Positions 1 to 10,130 of a stretch of DNA of 64,000 nt are shown here, in pieces. A program made the translations under genes and the position numbers. Numbering within the stretch: the stretch's first letter is position 1; each line of letters opens with the position of its first letter. Below the pieces are notes generated by a model that was not told where the DNA came from, did no database searches, and was given only the letters and a program-made list of their open reading frames with translations. The stretch is from Cocos nucifera (taxonomy: Eukaryota > Streptophyta > Magnoliopsida > Arecales > Arecaceae), in the NCBI GenBank assembly GCA_006176705.1, contig QRFJ01000082.1, positions 1,452,390 to 1,516,389 of the forward strand. The letters run 5' to 3'.

Positions 1-217
1 GATCGATCGGAGGTTTTCATCTATCAGTCATCACATCGTCATTCGTGATCATCGAAATCAAATTTTTCTGATTGATAAAACTAGAGCCATCGGATCGAGA
101 TGATTTTTTGTGAAGATACTCTAATGATAATTATTTAGATCATGAATGATGAAGATGGGCATTAAATTTTAAAATTATATAATATTTAAAAAAAATAAAA
201 AAAAATTATTTCGAACC

Positions 218-312
218 AACATAATCGCTGCCATAGATTTATAGCAGCGATTTTCGGTAACCACTGCCATAGATCAGTGGCAGTGGATTGAAAATCACTG
301 TCGTAGGTTAGG
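218..312. repeat. Left-side subterminal-type CACTA repeats
   Basis: Short motifs of the form GCAGCGATT, CACTGCCATAG and CAGTGGCAGTGG alternate in both orientations, like the block next to the right end of the CACTA element at 4605-4968. This suggests the left subterminal region or an internal copy of it. Confidence 0.5.
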
Positions 313-376
313 TTAAAAATTTTTAATTTATCTTTCCTCTCATGCGTGCACTCTCTCTCTCGCCCCCTCCTCTCCA

Positions 377-700
377 TTGTCGGTGAGACTCCATGCATCC
401 CACCGTCGCCCACCACCCGCATCCCCGCCATCGCCCGGCCGCCCACCCCTTGCCCTCCCTGGCCACCGCCCCCCCTCCCATCCCCTGTCACCGCCTAGCC
501 GCCCACCCCTTGCCCTGCCCATCCCCGATCACTACCGCTGTCCCCCGCCCTCCCCATTCTCGGTCACTTGTCGCCCACCTCCCATCCCCGGCCGCCACCC
601 CTTGCCCTCCCAGACCGCCGCCCTCCGCCCTCCGCCCTCCCCATCCACTCCAGACCCCCTCTCCCTCTCTCTTTCCTCTTTCTCTCTCTTCTCTTTCTAT
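377..700. repeat. C-rich imperfect 60-bp repeat block grading into a CT tract
   Basis: The segment is strongly pyrimidine-biased on the plus strand. The motif GCCGCCCACCCCTTGCCCT occurs at about 438 and 498, with a related copy near 591, giving a period near 60 bp. Two overlapping open frames here are Pro/His/Ser-rich low-complexity translations and are not believed to be genes. It ends in a CTCT-rich tract (660-700). Confidence 0.55.
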
Positions 701-842
701 CTCACTATCTTGCTCTTGTTTCGTAGGATACCTTTAGCGTCGTTGCCTGTGACTCTTGGAGCTTTCGGTGTGACCCCCTTTCTATAGTCGTAGGTATATT
801 TTTTATTTTAATTTTATAGTATTATTTATTAATCACTGGACT

Positions 843-1170
843 AGACCTATCAATAGATCGGGCTTGGGTTGGAACTTGGATATTCAGATCCAAACCCAAT
901 TTTAATTACTGATACCGGACCCAAACTCGAATACCCGATGGGTTCGTACCTGAAATACCAAATTTGGACCCTAATAGATCTCAGATATCCGGACCCGATT
1001 TTGGGGTCTGAAACTAAGAAAGGGAGAGGGAGAGAGGGAGGGAGGGGGTCCGACCTTGCTACCATATCGATGAGGGAGATCGAGAGAGAGAGAGAGAGGG
1101 AGGGAGGGAGGGGGTCCAACCTCGCCGGCATCAATGGGAGGGAGATGGTTCATTATAGAATTTATTAGAT
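843..1170. repeat. GGACCCGAA-type repeat followed by a GA-rich tract
   Basis: Bases 860-1010 carry interleaved motifs such as CCGGACCC, ACCCAAACTCGAATACCCG and GGATATTCAGATCC, the kind of degenerate ACCCGA sequence common inside plant DNA transposons. Bases 1016-1115 are almost purely purine (GAGAGA and GGGAGGGA). No gene is seen. Confidence 0.45.
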
Positions 1171-1620
1171 AATATTTTTTGAATATTTATATCTTATTGC
1201 TTTTGTTTATTGCATTGCATAATGATAGATCCATCAATTAATTAGTGTATATAATCTCCGACATCCGTATAATTATATGTAATTATACGGATGAGAGAAT
1301 TATGTAAAATGATCAATTGATTATCCAATTTAGATGATTTAAAAATTATAGATAATTCTATAGGTAGTTGTAGTAATCAAAAGGTATGCTAAGAATTTTG
1401 AATGAAATTTTGAATAGTATTTTTTTTTGTTCTCCCTACATAGGAGAACTAAGGAAAAATGCTGTCAAAATTTCATTCGATTTCTGTTGCATATCATTTT
1501 ATTACCGTATTGAACCTATAGAATTAATACAATTTTTGAAAGAGATAAAACCTATCTTTATCTATTAGTTGATGATATGATGTATTTATTGCATATTTAT
1601 TTATAATGCATTAGTATATA

Positions 1621-1676
1621 ATTGATGACGATGTTGGACCATGCAATAAATTGATGACGATGTTGGACCATGCATA
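1621..1676. repeat. Two-copy tandem repeat, unit about 28 bp
   Basis: The string TTGATGACGATGTTGGACC followed by ATGCA is present twice in direct succession, with no visible mismatch in the shared core. Confidence 0.8.
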
Positions 1677-1914
1677 CAAAGTGCTCCTCTAAGATAAAAC
1701 TTATCTGGTACTATCGAGGTCTCAGACATATTTATCAGGAGCAATGGTGATGTCCATATTGTAGATGCCACTAGGCGATAACTTCAACATTCTGATATAA
1801 ATTATTAGGGTTTATTTATTATTGTATTGCTAATATTATTATTCAACATATTAAATTTATTATCTAGAGATTGCAACCCCCACCCCTCGAATGACTACGC
1901 GGAGCTCTGCATCT

Positions 1915-2490
1915 GAGCCATGTCGGTAGGCCATGTCATGGGCTGTGCCATGCCGGTAGACCATGCCGTGCCTTGGGTCATGTCATATCGTGCCATGCCT
2001 TGGGCCGTGACGTATCGGTAGGCCATGCCGTGCCATACTATGCTATGCCGTGTCGGTAGGTCGTGCAAGTAGATACCATAAATATCATATATAGAACGTT
2101 ATCATATATGCTAATGATTAAAATATGCAACTTGATAGATGGATCAGAAAAATCAATCAAGACTCAAATGAAACATAAAATCTAGACACGAGTCAAAATC
2201 ATCCAAATTGAACACCAACCCTCAACTGATTTATTAATAATCAGTAAAACAAAAGCTAGATTCAATACATATAAATATTCCATAAGCCTAACCTAAATGC
2301 TCTTAAAAGTCTATTCCTTGGCCTTAAAGTTTAAATTTAACCTATTATTGAATGTAACCTTACCGTGCCGTGTCGGTAGGCCATGCCGTGCCAAATCGAT
2401 AGGCTATGCCATATCGTGCCATATCGATAGTTCGTGTCTTGGGCCGTGTCGTGTCGATAGGCCGTGCCGTGGGCCGTGCCGACCGCTAAG
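1915..2490. repeat. Degenerate minisatellite of CCATGCCGTGCC motifs in two blocks
   Basis: Blocks at about 1915-2065 and 2365-2490 consist of variants of GTCGGTAGGCCATGCCGTGCC. They are separated by about 300 bp of AT-rich sequence with no gene. The phase is irregular, so no reliable period can be given. Confidence 0.6.
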
Positions 2491-2691
2491 AGAACCCTCG
2501 ACCACTAAGAGAACTCATGTCTTATTGCTTTTATTTATTGCATTGCATAGCGATGGATCCATCAATTGATTAGTGTACATAATCTTTGGCATCCGTATAT
2601 TTATATATAATTGTACGGATGGTACCTAGGCAATATCTTTTATTATTGTTCAACATATTATATTGATTAATGTTCATTAACGTTGTAGATC

Positions 2692-4435
2692 ATGATGGCA
2701 CCAAAATGCCATCTAGCTTTCACCACTGCCTCTCGATGGGTTATGCAGAGTTCAGCATCTGAGGAGCAGTCGGAGCATACTCCATCTACCACCACATCGA
2801 CTGCTCAGGAACCTCCACCGCAGACATCTACTCTACCGACGGCATCTACTCCATCAGCATCTGAGCCTCTACGGTCATCCGCATCTTCGACACATGCTAC
2901 TCCACCAGCATCTAAGTATACATTTTTATTATATTATTTATTTTTTTATATAGTATTTGTATACTTATATATTTGCATAACATATTTTTATTATAGGTGA
3001 ATCATCCAATAGGACATTTCATGGTCCCATACGTATGGCGCATGTGTGGAACTACTAGCATCAGATGATGGTACAGTATGATTCGAAGAGAAGGCCAGTA
3101 AGAGAGATCGTGCGGAAGATGTATTTCTTTTTTAGAGTACTTGTGAGGTGGTCAGATATTATTTTCATAGAGCCAAGAGATTGGCGATTGATGGATGATA
3201 CTGTCAGAAACCGAGTGTGGGAGGAGATATGGGTAAGTACATTTTAATTATATTTATGTATTTTATATATTTACACTGTTTGATTAGAATAATTTATAAC
3301 TGACTTTTGATAACTTTGTGCAGAGGAGGTATGACTTTTCTGATCATGAGAGGGCTCGAGATGCCCAACTGAAGAAGATCGAAGAGTTGTACTGAAGCTA
3401 TAAGATCAAGCTCCACAGAGAATGGTTCGAGCACCGATGAGATACTCCAAAGAAGCTTGTTTCTTAGATACAGGACTGTCCTCCGAGTCAGTAAGAGAGG
3501 ATGGTTACATATTGGAGGAGCCTGGAGTTCGAGATAAAATTACTAACTTTTGAATTTTTCAATATGCTTAAAGTTATATTTAAATATTTTAAATATTTAT
3601 TATTTATTTAAATACTTTTAGGCTATTTTTCATCAGAACCAAGAGAACCGAACAGTCCAGGAGTATACACATACTCTCGACCATGAGTCTATGGTCAGTC
3701 ATGTGCATAGAGAGGTAATAAATTCTAAATCTTAGTAGATAAATTAAATTAATATTTTTTTATGTTTATGATAAACCGATCTATTGTTATAGCTGATGAG
3801 AGATGGAGTGATGCCCAATCATAGCGAGATCTTTCGATCCAGCCATACAGATAAGAAGGGAAGGCTGATGAACGCTGCGATCAAAAGAATTTTTATAAGT
3901 ATTAAATATATTAATATATATGATTAGTATTATACCATCTATTATAAAATTTTATTTGCACTTATAATTACAGGATCAGTTAGATGCGCTCGCGAGCGAG
4001 GGCCCAGATACCTCTGGCCCCCATGACCATCTGTCTCAGGTCTTGGGGCTTGAGCACACTGGGAGGATCCGATGCAGGCCCGAACATACACCGACTAGCT
4101 ATTGGTCTGAGGCGAGCATCTCTTCACAAACTTTCGATGTCGTCAGTTGGAAGGAGCTTGAGGCAGCGTTGGCATGGACAGATCATGCTGTGACGCTGGT
4201 AGATCGGACTGAGGAGCACGCATCTCATCTGGAGGGCATCGTGAGAAAAATGGTGTTGACGCTCAATGCGTGTTTTGGAGGTGTCTTCATGGGCTATGAG
4301 GATATGTTGGCATGCATTCCAGCTCTAGCTTCTCTAGCTCCGGCTCCAGCTCCAACTTGTTCTCCATCTCCCGAGATGACAACTCGTGCTCCATCTTCCG
4401 GGGATGACAACAATATAGATTTAAAAAAATTTTGA
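2692..4435 (+). pseudogene. En/Spm-type Transposase_24 family gene, broken
   Basis: Several exon-like blocks are separated by short AT-rich introns with usable splice sites, for example a donor GTAAGT at 3233 and an acceptor CAG ending at 3323. Exon 1 (2692-2915) encodes a Ser/Thr/Pro-rich N-terminus. Later blocks show features of the plant transposase family PF03004: a run like MVTYWRSLEFE near 3500, AIFHQNQENR and YTHTLDHESM at 3620-3710, then GVMPNHSEIF and SSHTDKKGRLMNAA near 3805-3880. The last exon (about 3975-4435) encodes an Ala/Pro/Ser-rich tail. In-frame stops at 3392, 3436, 3463 and 3491 make it non-functional. In this family the protein is thought to act with the main CACTA transposase on element ends. 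Start and splice choices are inferred. Confidence 0.7.
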
Positions 4436-4604
4436 TATATTTTTTTTTAAAAAAATTATAATAAATTTTATTCGATAAAAAAATTTTAGCATTTTAGAAA
4501 TATTTTTATGTTTATAATATTTTTTATGTTATATATCTCTGTATTTATCAGGTAAAATATATAAAAAAATTAAAATTTTATATTTTTTAATTATTCAGAA
4601 GCTA

Positions 4605-4968
4605 CAACAGCGATTTTACAACCGTTGCTGTAGGCAACGTATCAACCGTTGTATTAGACCTATGGCAGTAGTTACGTAACCGCTTTCATAGATAAGGCTA
4701 TGGCAGCGGTTCAATAATCACCGCCATAGACTGTCTATAACAACGATTTTATAACCATTGCCATAGATAAGCCTATGACAATGGTTTAAAAATCACTGCA
4801 ATAGGATCTATATAGCAGCGGTTTCAATAACCGCTGCAACAATTGCTGCCATAGACCTATGGCTGCAGTGGCAGCGGTTAGCTAACCGCTACCATAGCCT
4901 TTAGCAGTGATTTTTTGGGCTATGATAGTGGTTATAAACCACTGTAATAGTTCGATTCTATAGTAGTG
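4605..4968. repeat. Right subterminal repeat array of the CACTA element
   Basis: About 20 short motifs of the form GCAGCGGTT, AACCGCTGC, GCCATAGAC and CTATGGCAG occur in both orientations, many as adjacent inverted pairs such as GCAGCGGTTTCAATAACCGC. Subterminal arrays of this kind are where the DNA-binding transposase protein of En/Spm elements docks. That role is known for the family and is inferred here. Confidence 0.75.
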
Positions 4969-4971
4969 ATA
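4955..4971 (-). repeat. CACTA terminal inverted repeat and possible 3-bp target duplication
   Basis: Read on the minus strand the terminus is CACTACTATAGAATCG, the expected CACTA start. Bases 4969-4971 (ATA) are the presumed target duplication, but the partner copy at the left end is not visible, so this is unproven. Confidence 0.65.
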
Positions 4972-4984
4972 GAGGTTCTTCTTC

Positions 4985-6073
4985 CATCAATTTTATGAGT
5001 AATAAAGGAGTCATCAGGTATTTTTTTAGCTCTTCAAAGGATCGTCGGCATTCATCAATCCATAAAGAGTCTCTAATCTACCATAGAGTTTTGAAGAATG
5101 GTAGATACCTTTCGATGGACTCAGAGATGAACTGGCTGAGGACGATGATTCTTCCATTGAGCCATTGTACCTCTTTCTTCGAGGTTGGATGCTTCATATC
5201 GATAATTGCTTTTATTTTTTTGAGATTTACCTCGATTCCTCAACGTGAAACAAAAAAATTGAGGAACATTCTGGTCGTCACTCTGAAAGCATATTTAATC
5301 AGATTAAGCTTTATCCGGTGTCATCGTAGTGTATCAAAAGCCTCTTCTAAGTCTCGAACTTGATCCTAACTTTACATGCTTTTTACTAGCATATCGTCGA
5401 TATATACTTTCATGTTTTGCCCAATTTGTGGCTTAAAGATCTTGTTCACCAACCATTGGTAGGTCACTCTCATATTTTTGAGTCCGAATGGTATGACTTT
5501 ATAATAGTAAATCCCTTCGTCAGTGACAAAGGTGGTATGTTCTTCATCCTTGGATGCCATCTAGATCTGGTTGTAGTCCGCACAAGCATCTATAAAGCTT
5601 AGAAGTCGATGTCTTGAAGTCGCATCGACAAGCTGATTTATCTTCGAGAGAGGAAAACTATCCTTCGGACATGCTTCATTCATATTGGTATAATCAAAAT
5701 AGATGCACCATTTTTCATTGGCTTTTCTTACCATGACAACATTCGCAAGCCAATCAGGATAATAGGCCTCTCTGATGAAGCCTATTGCGAGGAGCATGTC
5801 GACTTCTTCGTCGATTATCTTTGATCACTCAGGAGCGAACGGTCGCTTCTTCTATCTCACCAGCTTGATGCTTGGATTGATATTTAGTTGGTGAATGATT
5901 ACTTTCGGAGGTATGCCAGGCATATCGATCGTCGACCAAGTAAATACATCGATATTAGCTCTTAGCAACCGAACCAATTGTTCACGCTCTATTGCCTGAA
6001 GGTGCGATCCAATTTGAATAGTTTTAGTTGGATCATCTTCCAGCAATGGGATGGAGACCAACCATTCAGCCAA
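4985..6073 (-). pseudogene. Tat-type reverse transcriptase, broken
   Basis: On the minus strand, 6073-5852 encodes the segment before the RT (DVFTWSTIDMPGIPP), 5797-5561 encodes RT blocks with YPDWLANVVMVRKANEKW and NEACPKDSFPL, and 5560-5372 encodes the region with the catalytic motif YIDDMLVKS. Bases 5340-4985 continue as the RT/RNase H connection (HPTSKKEVQWLNG) and then break off at the CACTA end. Stops and frame changes separate the pieces. This enzyme copies element RNA into DNA; this copy cannot make it. Confidence 0.8.
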
Positions 6074-6199
6074 CTCACCTCAGTTTTCATCTTCCCGCTG
6101 ATCAAGGCTTTCCAGTGATGAAGAATCTTCTAATTTATTTTCTTTTGTAGTGATTGCGAGGCATCATCGGATAATTTATTGGTCATCTCGCATCTCTTC

Positions 6200-6480
6200 G
6201 ACTTTGGCCTTAATCGAAAATTAGACCAACAAATGATATGTTGATACTATCATCTTGAGAGCTTTGAGCCCCAAGCTTCCAAGTATGGTGTTATATGCCG
6301 ACGAAACTCTAACGATCATGAAAGTCAAGATGACGGTGCTTTGTCGAGGTTCTGTCCCCATAGTCAATAGAAGATCTATCTCTCCCTTAATGTCGATGGC
6401 ATCTTCCATAAATCTAACCAAAGGGATAGAAACTTTTTGGAGGCGTTCTGTCGAGAGTTTTATTCAAAAGAATGCAGGCT
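6200..6480 (-). pseudogene. Retropepsin-like protease fragment of the Tat-type element
   Basis: The minus-strand frame at 6421-6221 contains SSAYNTILGSLGLKALK. This corresponds to the C-terminal half of gypsy aspartic proteases, and the Tat element at 45961-55103 has a matching SAYNVILGRPGLNAFRAV. The catalytic Asp segment lies upstream on the minus strand in decayed sequence and is not clearly readable. Bases 6480-7180 hold only decayed gag/protease linker. Confidence 0.55.
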
Positions 6481-7186
6481 AAAATAAAATATCAGTCAAA
6501 CTTTCATTATCAATAAGAATTCTTTTTATATCGTAATTGTCTATCATCGTCGAGATGATAATAGCATCATCATGGATAATTTGAATCCCCTTGACATCAT
6601 CATCCGAAAAGAAAATAGATTTGTCGGATCGTTGCTTCTTGATCGATCCCTCTTCGAATATTACATACCGGTTCTTGGCTACCCGGAGATCATATTGATC
6701 ACTCCAGTCATTGGTTGGTTCTGTTGAACTTCCTCCAGAGTAGATGGTTGATCGGCATGGGACTGAGTTGGGCGATCAAGCCGGTATTTGGCTAGAAATT
6801 CCCACTGGATGAAAGCCTCGATCTCATCTTTTAATTGAAAACACTGTTGGTATCGTGAACATAGTCACGATGCAATCGATAGTACTTCCTCTTATCTTTT
6901 CCTCGATTCTTCATCGACGGAAGTCAGCGAAGGTGATTTTTTCCTTCAATCTCCATCAAAATTTGGGCATGCAGAGTAGTGAGGGGAGTATAGGTATCAT
7001 ACCAACTTTTTATATTAGTCAGTACTAGGTTCAATCAGGAGAAGACCATTTTTCTATTTGGTGTAGGCTAGTTTGGTCCAGCAAAAATGTCATTCTTCCA
7101 CTGTTTCTTCTTCTTCTGATCCTTTTCATTTGATTGGCGTTGGCCAGAAGTGCCTTCTTTTACGTGAATGTACTAATCCGCATGCT

Positions 7187-7800
7187 TCATGATTTTGCAT
7201 AGGTCCGAGGATGGTTCTTGTCTAGCGAATAGATGATCCGAGAACCCTGTAGACCTTGCTTCATGGCCGAAATGGCCACATCTTTGTTGAGGTTTCGAAA
7301 CTTGAGTGTGGCGGTGTTAAAACGTGCCATGAAGGTACGAAGGGTTTCTCCCTCTCCTTGCTTGATCGAGAAGAGGGTGTCGGAGGTTCGTGACATCCTT
7401 CTGCAGTACTGAAGTGAGCCACGAAGGAGTCTTCAAGCTGCTCAAAAGAATCAACGCTCTCCGGTCAAAGCTCGAAATACCAGGCTCGAGCAGCTTTTCG
7501 AAGGGTGGCCGAGAAGCCGGTGCACATGAGTGTGTCACTCGCCCCTGGATCATCATCAAAACCTTATAGCTGTAAAGATGATCGATTGGGTCGGTGGAAG
7601 CGCCATATGGCTCCACTTGCGATATCTTGAATCGTGATGAAATTTGTTCATTCAGGATGCACAAGGAAAAAGGAGTTTTTTGGATATGGAGTCCATTAGA
7701 GGATCCTCCTTTCACGTTCTCCTGGATTTGGGCCAGTCGCCAGTCAATTTTCTTGAGCTTTCTTTCATAGGTATCAAGCTGATACTGGCGAGATGTCCTT
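7187..7800 (-). pseudogene. Gag (Retrotrans_gag) of the Tat-type element, broken
   Basis: Two overlapping minus-strand frames (7715-7317 and 7396-7187) together cover a Retrotrans_gag domain. The first has YGASTDPIDHLYSYKVLMM and the second FSIKQGEGETLRTFMARFN. The order corresponds to that of the gag at 47505-48224. A frameshift near 7390-7400 separates them, and further small frame changes are likely inside the first frame. Bases 7800-8275 read as a decayed gag N-terminus or leader and have no solid open frame. Gag would form the particle in which reverse transcription occurs. Confidence 0.7.
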
Positions 7801-8280
7801 AGGGTTGATCCTCCTGAAGAACTAGTAGAGAAGGAAGTGGTTGAACCCTGAGAGGCCTTCCCCTTGTGTTGACTCCGATGAGAAGGCGGGAAAATGAAGC
7901 ATCAAGATCGTCGGATAGTCCCTCGTGAACAACAGGGGGATGGAGTTTCTGCTCGACAATAATATCGAGATGGTCACCCCAGTGAAGGATAGGTTAAGTG
8001 CCTCGATACGCGGTGGCTATGTTTGGATGGCCCTGCCTATGTTGCAGGTTCTTCAGCCGCCACGTGCGACTATTGTTGGAGGTTGTGTACAGCTTCCGTC
8101 AACATTTAGACCTGCTACATCAATCCAGCAAATTGATGGGCTTGTGCATCCACTATGACCGTTGGATGCGAAGAACTTGGTTCCGCCACTAACGACGATG
8201 GGAGAGGAAGTGTTTCTCATCGGGATGACTGATCGATGGAGCTGAGCCAGTTGCGAGCACGCATTTTTGCCATCGCAATG

Positions 8281-9237
8281 TGGTGTGGACACTAGTTCGC
8301 AAGCCACCATCTGGCTTGACTAAGCTAGATCTAACTGCATCATCACTCGAGTTGGAGCCTTGATAGACCCCTGATGCCGTCTAAAGGAGTCTTAATTTCC
8401 TAGCCTGTGCTATGAAGAAGTCCTAAAAGATCAGCCCAAAGAATCCGCATGGCAACTGTTGATTGGTGTGACACGTGGTCCAAGTTTATCATAAGATGGC
8501 GCTACCTACAGGATTAGCTTGTTAGAGTTTGATTTATTTTAAACTATTAGTATTTAAATTATTTTAGACTCTTATTATTTTATCTATAAATATCTTGTAT
8601 TAGAACTCTTAATGGAATGGAATGGATGAAAAAAAATAAAGCTGTTGCTTTCTTCTCCAATCTAGAGATCCTCTTTCCCCTCTTTCTCTCTTCTTCTCTT
8701 CTTCTTAGTTTTTTTTTCTCTACATCTGAACTCATCCCCGTGCCAAGATAAAAAACCACCACCCCTCCATATGCCATCCACTATCCGAGATATCAATCCG
8801 GAGTAATGCTTGAAGGTTCCTTGATTCCGAATTCGTGAAGTTCTTCCTTGGATTGGGATCATAACCGTTTACAATAACCTAACTTCGTTAAGATCGAATC
8901 GAGTGATCATCTGAGCAGATTCTTCATAGATCTATTGAGGCGATCATTTTTGTTGGTAAGTAAAATTTATTTTTTAAAATTGTTTTAGATCTGAATTTGA
9001 ATTGCGAAGCCTAATTAAGAAGAAAATTTCTCAATTGCCTTCAATCCTATATTATTAAAATTTGAAAGGGATAGCTATACATGCTAGGAAGATCTACTTA
9101 CTTTAATCAATACTTTTCTTTCTTGAAAGTTTAGATGTTATTAGATTTGCTTCTATTTATCATTTTGATTGCTAAAAATAAATAAAAAAATATTAAAAAA
9201 TTAGTTGCATCTTCATCCGCATATCTGTCCTACATCA
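8281..9237 (+). repeat. 5' LTR of the chromovirus
   Basis: It begins TGGTGTGGACACTAG and ends CTACATCA, and is matched by the 3' LTR at 33066-34022. It contains a TATA box at 8584 and a CT-rich leader at 8680-8730. Confidence 0.93.
8584..8593 (+). promoter_or_regulatory. TATA box of the chromovirus 5' LTR
   Basis: CTATAAATAT sits mid-LTR. The 3' LTR has CTATAAATAC at 33369-33378 in the same context. Confidence 0.65.
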
Positions 9238-9254
9238 GATTTGATATCAAAGCA
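9238..9254 (+). promoter_or_regulatory. Primer-binding site of the chromovirus (initiator Met tRNA type, decayed)
   Basis: TTGATATCAAAGCA begins 3 bases after the LTR. It differs by two transitions from the usual plant TTGGTATCAGAGCA type complementary to the initiator methionine tRNA. Confidence 0.75.
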
Positions 9255-10130
9255 CTAGATTTTGATTAGGTTTTGTATTTTGCACTATTTTCTATTTCAT
9301 ACAGTAGTCCTTAAAAAATTTATTTTTAATCATATAAAAATTAAAAAAAAATAATTTTTACTGTTTTGGAACCATATTTGATAAGAAATCTACTCCTAAA
9401 ATTTTTCTTCAAAATTCTATCATTTTAATTTTTGAAACTACCTGAAAATCTTATTATTCACGTATAGGATTCTGTTCTGTATAGGCAGCAGAAGAAAATT
9501 TGTTAAAACTTATTTTGTTGGAAACTAGATTCATAGAGATTCAAATCCTGATTGTTTGATCTCAGGCTAAGATTAAGATCATTTATGAATTGACTCATAA
9601 ATCTGAATTTATTCTGTTGAAATTCTGGTTGTGCTGCATTGCATTTTTTATAACCTAATTAAGAGCATACCCATTATTATAAGATAAGATGGGGATTTCA
9701 TCATCCTTCCTTAGCCCACAAACCACCAACTTGCATCTTAGAACCTAAACTTTAATTTAAAACTAATTTAACATCAGCCCTCAGATTCAACTGAGTCAGT
9801 TCGTGTGATTCGTTGACACTTAGTATGAGTTGAGTCTGCACTGCACTCTCGAAATTGGTGTGTAAGGCAAGCCGTAAAGAGGCAAACGTCGAAGCTAGCT
9901 TGTGGTTCTCTAATTAAGTCCTTGCAAGAGCAAGGGGAGCCTCCCAAAACTACACCCCTTACCTAGTTGGTTGACAGAATTGGATAGTAGATTCAGTTCG
10001 TGCTTTGTTCAATTCATTGTGCATCAAACTTTAGGTCTAGGCAATCCTTAATTTATTGTACTGCATGCGTACCTAAACTGGAACTGAGTATCCATCCATA
10101 TTGGATTAACCAAGTCCAAGCAGTAATCCT

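Larger units (their letters stand above)
1190..2627. repeat. Internal segmental duplication of CACTA sequence
   Basis: Bases 1190-1297 recur at about 2516-2624 with moderate divergence. Both copies contain the block TTATTGCATTGCATA, then ATCCATCAATTNATTAGTGT, and end in a foldback CATCCGTAT...ATACGGATG (copy 1) or CATCCGTAT...GTACGGATG (copy 2). Further downstream in each copy, TTCAACATATTA and GCATCTGAG also correspond, so the duplicated tract probably included the start of the transposase gene. Confidence 0.5.
1..4968 (+). mobile_element. Degenerate CACTA (En/Spm) DNA transposon, left end not in view
   Basis: The right end finishes in TAGTAGTG at 4961-4968, the inverse of a CACTA terminus, preceded by about 360 bp of short subterminal repeats. 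Inside lies a broken gene of the plant En/Spm-type Transposase_24 family (2692-4435). Similar subterminal-type repeats occur at 218-312, but I find no CACTA terminus to their left, so the element either starts before the window or has lost that end. Bases 1-185 show nothing else recognisable. The main TNPD-type transposase is not visible, so the copy is non-autonomous. The adjacent bases 4972-5340 read on the minus strand as gypsy pol, so the element appears to have landed inside a gypsy element. Confidence 0.72.
4969..8275 (-). mobile_element. Ty3/gypsy element of the Tat type, minus strand, truncated at both sides
   Basis: Read on the minus strand the order is gag (about 7800-7187), protease fragment (6421-6221) and reverse transcriptase reaching the RT/RNase H connection (6073-4985). 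The coding sequence stops at 4969 where the CACTA terminus begins. At the other end it is cut by the chromovirus with its CAATG target duplication. RT wording such as NEACPKDSFPLSKINQLVDAT matches that of the better preserved Tat element at 45961-55103. No LTR for this copy is recognised in the window, and the sequence right of 34027 cannot be confidently joined to it. Confidence 0.75.

Noticed and set aside
186..787. Overlapping open frames in the C-rich block near the left end
   Set aside because: Low-complexity Pro/His/Gly translations of a 60-bp repeat and a CT tract, open on both strands.
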